From Elysia chlorotica (taxonomy: Eukaryota; Mollusca; Gastropoda; Plakobranchidae), in contig RQTK01000110.1 of NCBI GenBank assembly GCA_003991915.1, forward strand, positions 39,863 through 103,862: 64,000 bases of DNA, given 5' to 3'. The notes below the pieces were generated by a model. The model was given only the letters and a program-made list of their open reading frames with translations, was not told the origin of the DNA and did no database searches. Shown here one piece after another: positions 1-48,600 of this stretch; the first letter of the stretch is position 1, and each line of letters opens with the position of its first letter. Made by a program: the position numbers and the translations under genes.

Positions 1-998
1 CTCATAAAAAAAAATTAAATGCCTAGCCTTGCCCGTCCCCCTAGCGTAGAAGGGAAGGTTTGTCTTGTCTGTCTCAGCCTATCCCCCCTTTCCACTTTAG
101 AACCCCCAAAATTAGGGAACCCCATACATTAGAGGACCAGCCTCATAGTAATAGAATGAGCAAGCATAGGATCTATCATGTCTTGCCTTCCTCTTGAGCT
201 TTTGTCTTCTGTCAACGCTGCCTGTCGCCGTATAGGATCCCCCAGGGGAACCTAGGAGACGTTAAACCCGGAGAGAAGGAGAGAGATACTCTATTATTAT
301 AAACTTCTGACAACTTCTGAATCAACTTTTCTAGCTTCAGACTAAGCTTTTTTGCTGCTAAAGACCTGTCAATTGTAAGTAATACCTCTCAATCATTAAC
401 GAATGCAAATCCAACGATAAGGAAACTTGAACGCTTTGAATCGAACACTTGATTAGGCAATCAACGATCTAGATTATTATGTGGCTTTCTAGGCATTATC
501 AGTTATCCCTATCCCATAATAACCTAATGTCGATAATATAAACAAATACAAATTCAGATCTAGATCTAGACTAGTCTATCTAGATCTAGATTAGATAGCT
601 AGAAACTAGATTAAGAGGCCTCTTACAATTTGTTGGTACCCAGATTTCTTTAGTTCTGATACATTTGCATGAATTTGTAGATCTAGCCTCTAATTCTAGA
701 TCATCAATATAAGAATTATTCAGTTTTATATTTTACTATTTGGAATTGGTCATAATCATATCATAAGACCTCAGTTTTATGACAAATGGACACCCTGAAC
801 GAATAGTGCTCTGGTTTGGTCATCCTCCCGTGGTCACATACTTTTATTCGCCATTTCTTAGTATTATCTTTCTTCAGGCGAACTTAGATGAGCCTGTGAA
901 CCTTTACAAAGGTAGACTAGGCTACAGCCATGTAAAAAGATCAGAGAAATCTTCTATCCACCATCTCTTTGCCACGCCGACTCGCTTTTCTTGTCTCC

Positions 999-1033
999 CG
1001 AGGGATGGGTTCTTATGCGGAGACCACTGTATT
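999..1033 (-). repeat. End fragment of pogo/mariner-like MITE family
   Basis: Read on the minus strand this begins CAGTGGTCTCCGCATAAGAA, nearly the same as the left end of the element at 6147-6457 and the end at about 31755-31802. It is bordered by TA (1032-1033), consistent with a TA target site. The other end was not found. Confidence 0.5.
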
Positions 1034-1034
1034 A

Positions 1035-1087
<53 letters not shown>
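1034..1087. repeat. (ATT)n microsatellite
   Basis: Nearly uninterrupted ATT/TTA triplets abut the MITE end fragment. The isoleucine run in the overlapping open frame is a by-product of this repeat. Confidence 0.9.
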
Positions 1088-2869
1088 TGTATGATTTGTA
1101 TTATTTTTATTACATTGCATTGTATATCATTTGTATTATTGTTTTTGTCGTTTTAAATATTGAAGTCTAAAAAAATATACACATGCACAAACCCATTTAC
1201 AAACTCAAACAATAAAGATGGCAATAAACTCAACATTCACAGTGGTTTTGTCAGCAATGCTTTGAAAATTACACTTTTTTTTAGTGTTCTTCTGGTCTAG
1301 GGAAGCATTCAGCATTGGGGGTTGCCACTGCCAATGCCACCAATTTTGCTTTCTAGATTTAGATATTAGTTGGGGATCTGGCTCTGGCATTGATTTGTTT
1401 CATGTTTATTGCCTAGACAATTATATTTGTCATGTTTTCATAGTCAGATGTTAAGAAATAAGACAATGGAATGGAAAAAAAAAAAATTTTTATAATGCAG
1501 TTTGCAACAGTTACAGTAGACTGGACATTGAGTAGTCACGGGAAATGTACACTGCCAAGAGGCTGTTTGGATTTCTGGTCTTGATTCCTACATCATGTGG
1601 TTAGACCTGTGCCTCGGGGGGTCTTTCTCAAACTAATTTGATTACAGCTTCTTTCAAAAACTTCTAGAGTAGAATGATTCACTGTAATATAATTAGACCA
1701 AAACAACAGACTTAAGTTATGTCAACATTTGTGTAACCAAGTAGCAAAGAAAGGGTAGATATTACTTTATTTTATGAAAAAGAAGCACATAGAATGGGTA
1801 TAAGTGAAGGCTGTGTGTAGCAGTGTACACATGAAAACGTACCAGTACTCTGCGTTTATTGTCTGGTAATACAGTAAATACTTATGTCATATCAGTCAGA
1901 GTGCATATAGTGGTTATATGAATATGATTATGGTATGGTTAATCTGATTTTTCACTACTTGGAGAACTGGGCATCGAATATTCAATTGAAAATATAGTGA
2001 TCCATTTATAAAACAGAACTTCTCTTAGAACATTATGTTTCTGATTCACTGAGTATTTGCCTACATAGTCTTTGTCTTTTCTAAATTTCAACCACTTCGA
2101 CTTTCCCAAATATATATTAAAAGTGGAAAAAAAAACCCATAACAGATAAGATTTATAAGTGAGGCATCAGAATTTCAAAATTAGGAAGGAATGCAAACTT
2201 ATACAATAAATATTTCAAGCAACCTGTAAACTTTATGCTTTCTTATAATAAAGTATAGCTATATTTCTCCGCGATGGTCAGGAGCTAACAGAGATACTGC
2301 TACTTGGAGGTAACTATGTGCCCAGCTCTTGAGCTAAAGTTCTGTTATGGGTTTGAATCTTTGATGAAAGTTAATATGTATGGTTGAAGTTAAACTCACG
2401 TGATGCTTCTGTGTGCATGCAGTTGTCTTGTACAAGCAGGTTTTCCATCAGTGAGGCAAGGGGAGGAATAAGGGTCTAGGCATTGAAGGCAATAAATTTG
2501 CTTTGATTTAACCAGTGAGTTGCGTATGGCAAAGTATACGGGTACTTCAGATAATTCAATCTTTTTGCCTGAGTTTTGGAAAATGAGATTGATAGGTCAG
2601 TGTCAAGATGCACACACAAAGCTCAAAAAGGAGTTTCATTTAAAATTTCTTAGGGAAAGAAGGGATAGGATACGTCTGATATTTACCCCATATGGGCTTA
2701 TGTCTATGGCACTTGAACTGACCTCATTTAAAATGTTATTGAGTAAATCTTGTCAAATTTTCATATCAAGTATATTGATTGAGCAGAGTCTCACCTTGTG
2801 CTCTTTCCAGACAGGAGTAAATGAATCCATTTAAGCTCCACAATTAAGTGAATACTAACCTGCAGTGGA

Positions 2870-38192
<35,323 letters not shown>

Positions 38193-38700
38193 CCAGTTTA
38201 CTAACTTATTGCATTCTCGTATACATTTTGATGATTTCAATTTTTTTTTAAATAATCACAATTATTTATAGCCATGAAACGTTACTGTATTATATCAGAC
38301 ATACACACCCACATGTGTATAACTAAGGTATAGATGAACGCACTTTTACCTTTTAAATTATTTCAAAACTCCTTTGTGGGCATCAGGCACCTGATTAAGA
38401 CATATTAAAAGCGGCGTTGATATATGCCTAATGTAAACTTTTCTAATGCTTTATGCATAACATTCTAATCCAGTTTTCAGAGGTACATAAATATATATAA
38501 ATTGAATAAATTTGAAAAGCTAAAAATCAAATGTACCTATGACTTGTGTGTTTACTACCATTTCAATTTTTTAAATATTTTTTTTGTGGTTTAACCCTGA
38601 CTATGTTTTTTTTCTTTCATTTCACATGTAAATAATATTCTAGCAATTTTCAAAGTTTTCATGTGAATAAAACTTATCTAAAAATCTTATTTGTTTTTGT
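38193..38700 (+). other. Probable MED14 3' UTR with AATAAA signals
   Basis: Polyadenylation hexamers AATAAA occur at 38505-38510 and 38666-38671. Either could end the transcript; no cDNA evidence is available. Confidence 0.55.
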
Positions 38701-39038
38701 TTGGATTTAGTGGTTGGCTTTGATGTGATTTTGATTTTTCCAATTAAGAACGCAAGTCACTCAGAGCGACTTAGTAAGTGCCGTAGGCATAAACTTCCTT
38801 TTTTTAGGAAGCATAGTGGAAGTATACCATAAATTATTCTCTTTGAGTGGCAAGGCGATTTGGTGCCGCTGGATCACAAATCGAGGGTTCTAATCACGCA
38901 AAGTGCAATCCTTGTTCGACCATTTTCACTAAAAGCCTACTTTCATCACGAGAAAAAAAAACCCTAAATTCTAAATCTACTTATGAATTATTTCAGTGAT
39001 CTACCTTTCCTAAATCTAATGTATATATATATATAATA

Positions 39039-39039
<1 letters not shown>

Positions 39040-39089
<50 letters not shown>

Positions 39090-39140
39090 CACTACAACAA
39101 CACTACCACTACCACTACGACAACAACACTACTACTACTA
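39040..39140. repeat. (CTA/CCA)n microsatellite
   Basis: Imperfect CTA/CAC triplet tract immediately before the SINE head. Confidence 0.85.
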
Positions 39141-39159
39141 CCATTATGATAATTTCTAC

Positions 39160-39390
39160 GGGGAGCGCGATGGTTCTGGGGTAGAACATCAGATTCTGAC
39201 GCCAAAGGTCCGTGGTTTGACACTACTGGTTGGGTCGGTGTCAGTTTAATCTGACTTGCTGAGACGAGTCGTATCCCCGCCCTCTCTTGTGTGTGGCAGC
39301 ACATAAAATTGTCAGAAGTCAGTCTGGGAGCCCGTCCACAATATAGCCTATATAGTGCTGATGTTGGACATTAAACCAACTCGACAACAT
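39160..39390 (+). mobile_element. tRNA-derived SINE
   Basis: Head GGGAGCGCGATGGTTCTGGG has an A-box-like start, with GGTCCGTGGTTTGACAC as B-box equivalent about 45 bp on. A conserved body follows, then a tail ATATAGCCTATATAGTGCTG with GTTGGACATTAAACCAACTC. The same head occurs inverted at 50150-50220 and the tail at 34021 and 62165, so this is the most complete copy in the window. Confidence 0.7.
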
Positions 39391-39813
39391 GATTACTACT
39401 GCACTAGCTAATAATACTCAAAAAGAGTTAAGAGGATCAGACAATCATCTCTTGCAGCATCCAATGTACCATGTGAGACGTAGCACACATTCACTATAAT
39501 TATTTATAACATTAAATTCCTGATCGAGGAAAACAAAGTTTCAAGAATAAATTCGGTATTCCTACTACAACTACAAGGATAGTGAAACAGAGAATGACTG
39601 ATCCCTGGGTTCGAAAATTACTCCAGATGTACAATTAGGGTAAACTGTCGCAGCCACTGAGCCAGTAGTCACATTTAATTGACACCAACTGAACCAGGCG
39701 CGAAAAAGGCTATTTCTCCGGCAGTCTTGGATTTGAATTGCTTGATGATACAACTATTGGTTGTGACAGCTGTCTCATATGGAACCATGTGTTTAAATCT
39801 GAAGGTGGCACCG

Positions 39814-39845
<32 letters not shown>
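39814..39845. repeat. (TTA)n microsatellite
   Basis: About ten TTA triplets just before the LINE endonuclease relic. Confidence 0.85.
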
Positions 39846-39883
39846 ATTGTGTTATTATTACACAAAAACACCAATGTTCATCT

Positions 39884-40440
39884 TACAGGATATACTGCTT
39901 ATCCTTGCACCTGTGAAAACTGTAGAGGAATCATTACATACATGTATTAGAAATGACCCCATTGATGACTGGGAACATCAAATGCAGAAAGCTACAATCT
40001 GGTTTGACAAACAGAACTATACCATCTATAATATCTTTCGCCCCCCAACATCAGTATGTCAAATTGACAACCTTCTAAAAACTATGTACAATCGCACCAT
40101 CATTGCAGGTGATTTTAACGGCCATTCGCCTCAATGGGGCTACACTGATACCAACGGGACAGGAAACTGGTTGGAAGAACTCCGCGGAAGTACAAGCTTA
40201 ATCATCACACAAACATCAATACCCACTCTTACCTTACTTGCCCGAACACACAATATCCTCAGCCGCCCTGATTTGACCATTGTTTTACCCGACATTGAAC
40301 CCCGCTGCACGGTGCAGGTTATGCACGACATAGGCAGTGACCACAGGCCAATCCAAACCGCAACACAAACAAGACATGGGCCCTCCAGCAGAGAAGAGTT
40401 AGGTGGAACTTTCAAAGGACTACATGTAATTGGAAAGACT
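39884..40440 (+). pseudogene. Non-LTR retrotransposon endonuclease fragment
   Basis: An open frame with NYTIYNIFRPPTS, then TIIAGDFNGHSPQWGY, GNWLEELRGS, LSRPDLTIVLPDIE and HDIGSDHRPI. These are the LINE (I/Jockey-like) AP-endonuclease motifs in order, including GDFN-H-WG and the SDH catalytic box. The frame is open across the domain, so it is younger than the copy at 36618. Gag and RT are absent. Confidence 0.78.
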
Positions 40441-41120
40441 TTAGGGTGGCGACAAAACAACTTTTCAGCAAATCAATCAAAATGAAATTAAAAATGTGAA
40501 CAACAATGGATATAAGTTCTCGTCCATTTAACTCAGGGCCTTAAAACAATATACAGAGAGGCAATATAAACCCTTTTGGAACAAAATTAGATTAGAGACC
40601 ATAAACTATAGATACATACATACATATAGTGACATACACAGAGAGGAGAGCAAGATAGAGACAGAGAGATGAGACAGGGAGAGAGAGAGATAGAGAAAAT
40701 AAGAGAGGCAGGGAGAGAGAGCGAGAGATAAAAAGAGACAGACAGGCATACAGTCAGGCAGATGAGATAGATCGACTGACATAGATACATAGGGAGACAG
40801 ACAGAAAATAGAAAGTCTAGAAAAAAGTAGGGAAGGGAGAAACAATAACAACGACAGCAAAAGAACACAGACAACAATAAAAGAAAACTAACACACACAA
40901 AGTGAGCCGGCAGGTTCTGATTACAGTAAATGAAAAATAAGAGAAACTAAGCAACACCAAAGACATTGGAAAATTAAATTTACACATAACATAAATTAAT
41001 ATAAATAGAATCACAGGTGAACTGTTCCAAGGAGGGAAGAGAACACCAACTTGCTTATCCACTGCAGTTTATTTCCAAATAGAGTTGATGGCCTAGTTAC
41101 AAATCAAGACAGGGGTAATA

Positions 41121-41236
41121 AAGACTGGTGCTCCTTTCAGCAAATAAAATCAACACAGGGAAGATCAACTGCATCTCTCAAGCTGTTCTACTCTCCGATT
41201 CACTCATTTATTATACTTAATCTGTGATAATTTAAA
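41121..41236. repeat. Direct duplication, copy 1
   Basis: About 100 bp (41121-41220) matches 41445-41544 with a single mismatch; weaker similarity continues for another 16 bp. The pair brackets a LINE tail. Confidence 0.85.
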
Positions 41237-41444
41237 ATAATAATAATAATAATAATAATAAAGTGCATTTATATAGCAGCTTTCCATTATTGTTGCTCAA
41301 AGCGCTTTACATTTGTTTGAATGAAGCAATCAATAAAATACATATTGCTAAAACTATGGTGTAATTTACAGGATACACATAATCGTAATACATTTCTCAT
41401 ATAATAAAAGCGGAATAAAATCAAAAACAATCCTTTCTCTTGTG
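41237..41444 (-). mobile_element. CR1/L2-like LINE 3' tail, antisense
   Basis: (AAT)n followed by AAAGTGCATTTATATAGC and GCTCAAAGCGCTTTACA, the inverted form of the AAAGCGCTTTGAG and TAAATG-(TTA)n tail seen at 58380-58885. It sits exactly between the two duplication copies. Confidence 0.65.
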
Positions 41445-41560
41445 AAGACTGGTGCTCCTTTCAGCAAATAAAATCAACACAGAGAAGATCAACTGCATCT
41501 CTCAAGCTGTTCTACTCTCCGATTCACTCATTTATTATACTTAAACTGTTCTAATTTGTA
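41445..41560. repeat. Direct duplication, copy 2
   Basis: Second copy of 41121-41236. Confidence 0.85.
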
Positions 41561-43672
41561 GTCATTTTGAAAGCATCACTATATATACATATTGAATGTT
41601 TACATTGAAGCCTAAGTTATACACCTACCAGCACCACACTCAGCAATGGTTAACAAAGCTGAACAACAGAAAATGTTCAGGAGCAAAAAAAAAAACAACC
41701 TTTTCAACCAAATTTATTTGCATTCTAATTGCAGTTCTCTAAATATGCTATAGATGTAATTGAAAACAAAAAAGCAGTAAATAGATTATTGAAATAACTA
41801 TACTTAACATGTGTTTGAAAACCCTGTCCGTGTAATTAGGACTGCGAGGTCTCTGTAAGCCCCACCTTTTAGAAAGTCAAAATGAATAATTTAGAAATAC
41901 ATGCATACAAATTCAAAGGAGTACATAAAAATGGCAAAGAAAAATTCCAATAGTAACTTTTATTTAAATGAAAACAATTCTTGGAGTCGTTTTTTACTCC
42001 TGATATACAATTAGGATTAAAAAGAACATTAGTACTTTTCCTTGCTTGCAGTACTTGCACTGCTCAAATAATCAATTCTAATTAGTAGAAGACATATAAT
42101 TAGTAAAAAAAAAAAAAAAGTAATTTTCCCTGTATATTACATAGCAACTATCCGAAGACATTAATTTTCTTTTTTTAAATATGATCTGATTAGACAGAAG
42201 TTTTGGTAATTCTGCTCATTCTCTGTGTTGCACATAATTATGTTAATTTTGGGACCAATTCAGCCGTTTATTGCTGGTCACTGCCAAGAAACCAACTGAC
42301 AGAGAAGGTTAATTTGGTAAAAACTTTGTTGTTCTCAATCACCAATGCCAATGTCTTGAGACAATGAGAGTAGTGAGTATATGGGTCTTCATTCATCCCT
42401 TACTCATCCTCTTTCCTCATTTTAACTTTTGCATGGCTCTTCAATATTCAAGCTCTAAAAACATTATGGAATGACACATTAACGATCCTTTTATGTTTTT
42501 TTTTTACCCCTTCTTTCATCACACTGTCTCCATGGTATTTGCCTAGAGCTGGGATAGACGGAGGAAATATTGGGAATGGAAAGGTGGGAGAGATCAATGG
42601 GCAGAGATCCAGTTAGTACTGATTATCCATGGGAACAGGGAGAGTTGTTGGTACACATGTATATTTTAAGGGTGCTAAAGCTGATTTGCACCAATTGTTA
42701 AGTGGAGCCTCATCACTGAAGAGAGGATCTGAACTGTAACTGCAGGTCATATAGTATATGGAACTCCATCTAAAGACACTATATATAAGAAAAGTAGAAA
42801 TGTAAAAATTATTACAGTTGCTTATATACCAAAGTTGATAGCATGATAATATAATTATTTGGAGTTGTAATACTTTCTCTGCCTTCAGTCAAACATTATA
42901 TTGAACTGTGCAAAATGTGTCACAGGTGTGATATTCAGACTGATTTTTATTTTTTAAAGATAGTTCTGCTAAATATAAGATTATCATCCGAAGAGTACTG
43001 CATTAAAGGCATCTCCTTTTTTTTTTTTAACCTAGTTATCAGTTGAAGTTTCTCTTCAAGACTTAAAAGAAACATTTGAAGACTAATGGATTTCTGATCC
43101 ATTCAATCTATCTGATCACGTTTCAGTTTATGATCTCACCAGTATTACTTGTGCCTATGTTATCCACAGTATAGTTACATCAAACAAAACAGCATTAGGT
43201 AAGCCAAAAAAAGTTAAAACCTGGTTCAAAGAAATAATGCCACTGTGTGAAACTTAAAATGATATTTAAATGTATGGTAGTCAGATGAGTCAATTAGAAA
43301 CAAAAAATTGACAACTAATACATTGTATTCAGATAAATTCCTCCTTCCTTTTAACCTTACTTAAATGCCATGTGCATATATCAAGGGTAATCTGTAGTCC
43401 CTCACTTGCTTAGCAGTCAAAAGTGGATATTTGAGTAATTCTTACAATTTCAAAGGAGGAAAACGCAAAATTTCAAAGAATAATTTTCATTGTGGTAATT
43501 TTTAACTCCCAATGCATAATCAGACCCTGTATGCAACACTACATTAGCTTAGTAAGTTTTAACGTAAGGAGCTCTCAAAGGCTAGTTCACTGCTACTGGT
43601 ACTTTAAATCGCTTCTTAATCTCTAATTAAGAAAACTCTTGTCGAACAGTGTTTAAGACAACAACGTAGTGA

Positions 43673-43674
<2 letters not shown>

Positions 43675-43735
<61 letters not shown>

Positions 43736-43746
43736 NNNNNNNNNNN

Positions 43747-43801
<55 letters not shown>
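43675..43801. repeat. (GA)n microsatellite with an 11-N gap
   Basis: GA repeat interrupted by N at 43736-43746, the only gap in the window. The true length is unknown. Confidence 0.95.
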
Positions 43802-43804
<3 letters not shown>

Positions 43805-45390
43805 AAGGGAGAGATGGGTCCAAAGTGAGGAGAAAAGTCCAAAATTTCTGTCATTTCTTTAGAAAATTTATAGTGTCTACAGCAAAATTTGGTGAGAAAC
43901 ACTATTATAGGTGATATCTTAAGTGCGTACAGACTCAGTCTTGTGTATAGTGTGATCTGCCAAGTCTCGGCAATCACGCTTTGTAATCCCATCACCATAT
44001 AGGATCTTCCTTTTGACCCGCTATCTATATTGCGCACATCGGTGCACTGGTAAAATATAAATCCAGATTCGATCCAGGGTATCATCTCAAATGTGATAGT
44101 CATCTGGATCCAGTGTAGCTCCTTGAAGAGAAAATCGCCTTAGTAGAACCAGGTTTCTATATCAAGATCTCATGCTAGTTTGAATTAGGCCCTGAGGACT
44201 GGATGTGAAGATTGAAACATCGGAATTAATCGGACGAATAAAAGATAACTAGATTTTCATTTCGCTGAAGATTCATGTACGTGAAGGGGTTGTAAATAAG
44301 GACGAAGTTCAAGGGCTGGATGTTAAGATGGTATTAATCAAACTAATAAACGATAAACTAGATCTACGGAACTTGTTTGTAAATTAATGTATATTGAGCT
44401 CATGGTAACGCAAATCAGAGTCATTACTTGCTTGTAAATATCTGCCAGTGTCAATGACTTGAAGTGAAAGTCGAGATAGAGAGATTGGGATGATTTGGAC
44501 AAATGAAAGCAAAACAATACAAGTTGGGACTGATCAGTATCGATGAAGTTGTTGACTAACCTAATCTTGATAGCACTGTTTAACAAGTATAGAGAAAAGA
44601 AAAGAAAAATATCGCCTATCGATAAAATAAATAAATTGTTCAAAAATGTTCTTTCGCCCACGCACAAAGCACTGGAAACTTTCTTTATTCATCTCGTGAT
44701 GGAGAGCAAAATCTTAGCCGTACCTCAAATACATGTACCGTACCTTTATTGTGAAAAACATCGGTGTTGCCCGCATGGTGGTATATTTTCAATTGTTTTT
44801 TAAAACAATGTATCAGCGTATTTGGTAGAATAAGTAAACGAAAATAGCAAAGCGTACGGGTTGGTAGCTTCGGTACCCTTTCGAACATCTCAGACTCTAA
44901 GATCTAAGAGAATAGGCTTCGATAAAGAGCGAATGACCATAGACCTATGACAAAATATGTCGTCAAGACGGACTCGGCTGAAATGTAATAGGTGTGGGTC
45001 ATGAGCTTTCTGCTGCTGAGGAAACGGGTTAGTCTTGGGTCTCTTGATTATTGATGAGCGGCAAACACAGGCAGAAAATCGACGATCACTCTGCTGAATA
45101 TCTTCACAGTTTGAAAATTCTGTATATTTCTGTGAAAATCGGGGAATCGGGATTGACGATCAAATTGTACAAGTAGGCAGGTCTGACTATGGCGGCCTAA
45201 TCCTGGCAACCATGAGACAAATTTTCAAATATTACATTGTTTCCTACATTTTCTAATGAGCCGATTTCAATGGTTGCAGTTAAAACTAGATAATGTGGAT
45301 AACAAAGAAAATCACTCCCAGCACCCATCCCTCCCCTTAAGAAAATTGAGACGGTGCATCAAAAATTTCTAAAAAAATGTAATCCCCTAC

Positions 45391-45683
45391 TTAAGACAAA
45401 AAGATATTGGCTGTGGCAATAATCATTTGGTTACATATAATGCAGTTGTTGGCTGCATCAGCACAGGGTTTACACGCCACAACATGGCCGCACGGCATGT
45501 ACACACATGCCACATGTCTTGCCTGACAAACATGGCACAGCACGCGCTGTTGGAGCAGCGAGTTCTCAACCTCAGCCAGCTGCTGCCTCACATGAACTGA
45601 TTCCCCTGGACGGGGGCACTCACGAAAGACTGCTCCCTCAGTGCTGCCACCTTGAGCTGCTTCACTTGTGTCATATGTGTTGT
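45391..45683 (-). CDS. IAP exon 4: RING finger and stop
   Basis: Acceptor CCTGAATCAG precedes 45683; the first two bases complete His with exon 3. It encodes a Glu/Gln-rich helix (VRQQLAEVENSLLQQRVL) followed by CHVC, then C-x-H-x3-C-x2-C-x6-C-x2-C, a complete C3HC4 RING, and IIATANIFLS-stop. Confidence 0.92.
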
Positions 45684-48600
45684 CTGATTCAGGGAGAGGA
45701 TTGTAAGAACATCAAGTTATATGCAGTAATGGCAATGAAAAACAGTGTTGTTAGTCATAGAGTCACTGAACATAATACAGTTTAAAAAAACAGTCTTTGC
45801 TAGGAGTATAGTTGGTGCACGAAACAAAAATGAAAGTTGCTTTTGTTTAAAACTTCTTCAAAATGATGAAAATTGTGAATTTGTGAATGAAATAGATAGT
45901 TTACTTTAAAATGACATTTATTCATTGCTGACCATGACAATAACCGTACTCTAGATCTGCAAATGTAAGTTTATTTCAAAAGAAAATTTCACTAACATTT
46001 AATCTTTGTTGCAGTCCAGATGTGATGAACAAAATGTAAACAAATATCGTTCAAACAGAAAAAATATATAAGGCGTAGAAAATATGAATCTCACAATAGG
46101 GTAAAATTAGATTGTTCCAGTTGAGGCGTTTACATTATTTCCAATTGAAGAGCACAGGGGAAAACGATGGTAGTCACAGATTCTAAGTTTTGAGGAATTT
46201 AAGTTTTATAGTTTGACAGTCTATATTTCTGTCACAGAATGCTGTTTTAAAAGACCTTTATATTATAGGACTAAAAAAATAAGTTATACAGTAACGATCT
46301 TTAGCAAGGGAGTAATCGGGCAATGGGGGTAACTTGAAAAATAATTTTTTGTGACTACCGTTGTTATTTCCCTATACTCTTCAAATATAATTTACCAATA
46401 GCAGAATATCTACTGATATTAAGGGCAATCGTTGAAAACTTGTATGTATTTATTGTTCTTGTGTGATTAGTATATGCAGCTTGTTGATAATAGTCATATA
46501 AAACTGTATGCTTGTAGTAAAAATCATCTTATTTACTCTATCATTCAAACATTCTATAGAAATTTTACAGTGTTACTATTAAATTTTCTTCCCTGCTCTT
46601 CAGTCAGGATAAATTGATGTATAGACCATTCACTGCATAAGAGGATATGCTTTGATTTTAGCTGTTGAAAAGTTTTAATAAAAAAAACAACTGTCAACTA
46701 TTTTTGTTTTAAAGTTGTTTACAACAGATTTAGAGTAACCTGTGTGGCCATTTGTCAATCTAATGTATCAAAAACTTCTAATCCTCCACATAAAGTCAAT
46801 GCCCAACGATCGAAGGAACATCCAAGTTTTAGCTGGATCCCGTCAAATACGTATTTGTTCAACCACACACGGCTGTACATACTCGGGAGGTCAAATACAT
46901 ACTAAATATGTATTATTATTATTGATTGGGAGATTTGTCACTGTACAAGTAATTTTACAAATTTTCTAATTTTAGCTTAATAATTTTGAGAGGGGTGCAC
47001 TAAAATTTTCAGAAAATATTTTTTTCACGAAAACCTTTCCTAAAAGTAAGGGTTTCAAGAGTTAGAGAATGAAAAGAGAAAGAAAAAAACACACTCACGA
47101 GAAGTTGAGGCACATATAGCAGTATCCGTATTAGAATTTGTGCCAGGCTGTCTCCTTGTTAAGCTTGAATCACCGACTGGGGTGGTCAAGCGACTGCTTG
47201 CACCAGGGTAGTTAGTCACAACACCAGCTGAGTCTTCACTCTCCATTCCACTGTCTTCACTGACCTGCGTCCCTTGCTGATCTAATCTGCTTGGGTATCC
47301 TTCAAGGGCATCCCATGACATGTTGGTCTCTCCTGGTTGGGGAGTAGAATTCCTTTTTAGCCTTTTATTTGCCTTTGCTTTACAAATACAGTCAAATTGG
47401 CTAAAAGGCATTTTCTGCAACAAAAAATGCTGTGAATCATTTTCCTGCACCCTTTGGCACTATATTGTACTCCTTGGGCAAATGACATTTCTTACACCAA
47501 TGAGCAGCAATCAAATATGATTATTTTTCCTTCGATTGTACTACAGCTCCGCCATTTTAAAAAGCCTCAGAACAAGATTTTACCAGACCATTGCAAAAAG
47601 ATATTAAAATCTATATATATAATTGTCTTCGTCTCGATTGTACATGCGTTCAAAAAACGGGGTCTCATCTGGATTTTTCTAATGATCACTTTTCAATTTT
47701 TTTTTAAAGTGCGCAAATTTTAAACATTACCGTTTTCATAGAATGCTTGGTTATTTATGAAAACAATTTATGATCTGTAAATGCAAGAAGTTGGGTAAGT
47801 TTTCTTATGACTACAAAAAAAATGTCCAAACAAAAGACTGTATACTGCAATCAAAAGAAAAAACGAGAAAACAAACCAAGTGTTTACACTAGTGTTTTGT
47901 ACGCGTTTTTCAGCTAGGTAACTCTTTGTAAAATACCAGGGATGTAAATGCCAGTCAAAAAAAACACTCTGAAACTACCTGTCGGGATCCAGGGGCTGCG
48001 TAGGCCCCGGCAGGGTGAAGGGGCAGAGCCCCTTCATATAGGAGGGCCCAGATTTACATCCCTGAAATACATTTTCACTTTCTAAAGGTACGGATTCTGA
48101 AGAAACACTAATTTGAGTTTTACCACTGCAAATCATCTGCAATCCTTCAGCTTTGCCCATCCCACTATCCCCACAAATCGCGTGGGTTCTTAACTAGTAA
48201 ATAATAAATAACAATAATAAGAACAAAACACCGCATGTTGGTGACACGGAAACAAAAGAGTACGTAAACAACCTAAACACTTATTACTCTCGTTTCCACA
48301 CATCTGACAACTCAATGAAATATCTGAGCCAGAACTCAACTTACAGCTTCATGATAGCTTGTGTGACTTTGGTGTGATGGAGAGATGGATTAAACGAACA
48401 TTTAATGTGTTGAATGGAAAAAAGCAGTCCAGGCAGTGTGAAAGGTAAAATACTGAAACTGTGTACTTCCCAACTGTCTCATATTTACACATATGTTTTT
48501 AACTTCTCTCTTCAAAAAAGCACCATACCACTTCTAAAAATTTACCTGTCCCTAAAAAGAAAAATATCAAAGAAATGAATGATCTTCGGCCTGTGGCCTT

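Larger units (their letters stand above)
1..2869. other. Upstream spacer, no recognised gene
   Basis: I see no exon of a recognisable protein here. Contents: short AGATCT/TCTAGA-rich stretches near 555-600, a transposon-end fragment at 999-1032, an ATT microsatellite at about 1034-1087, and AT-rich spacer. The last few hundred bases before 2870 should hold the promoter and 5' UTR of MED14, but no core promoter motif stands out. A TGCAG at 2861-2865 just before the MED14 start codon could be a 3' splice site of a 5'-UTR intron. Confidence 0.6.
38701..45390. other. MED14-IAP convergent intergenic region
   Basis: Between the 3' ends of two convergent genes. Contains a SINE, a LINE endonuclease relic, a duplicated block around a LINE tail and a GA tract with a gap. 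From 41561 to 43620 and from 43920 to 45390 I see no recognisable gene or repeat. A GGTTCTAATC B-box-like phrase near 38895 may mark another decayed SINE. Confidence 0.6.

Noticed and set aside
779..1156. 125-codon + strand frame upstream of MED14
   Set aside because: Runs through the MITE end and the ATT repeat; no family resemblance.
43627..44103. Ser/Leu-repeat frame on the minus strand
   Set aside because: Runs through the GA repeat and the N gap; not a gene.
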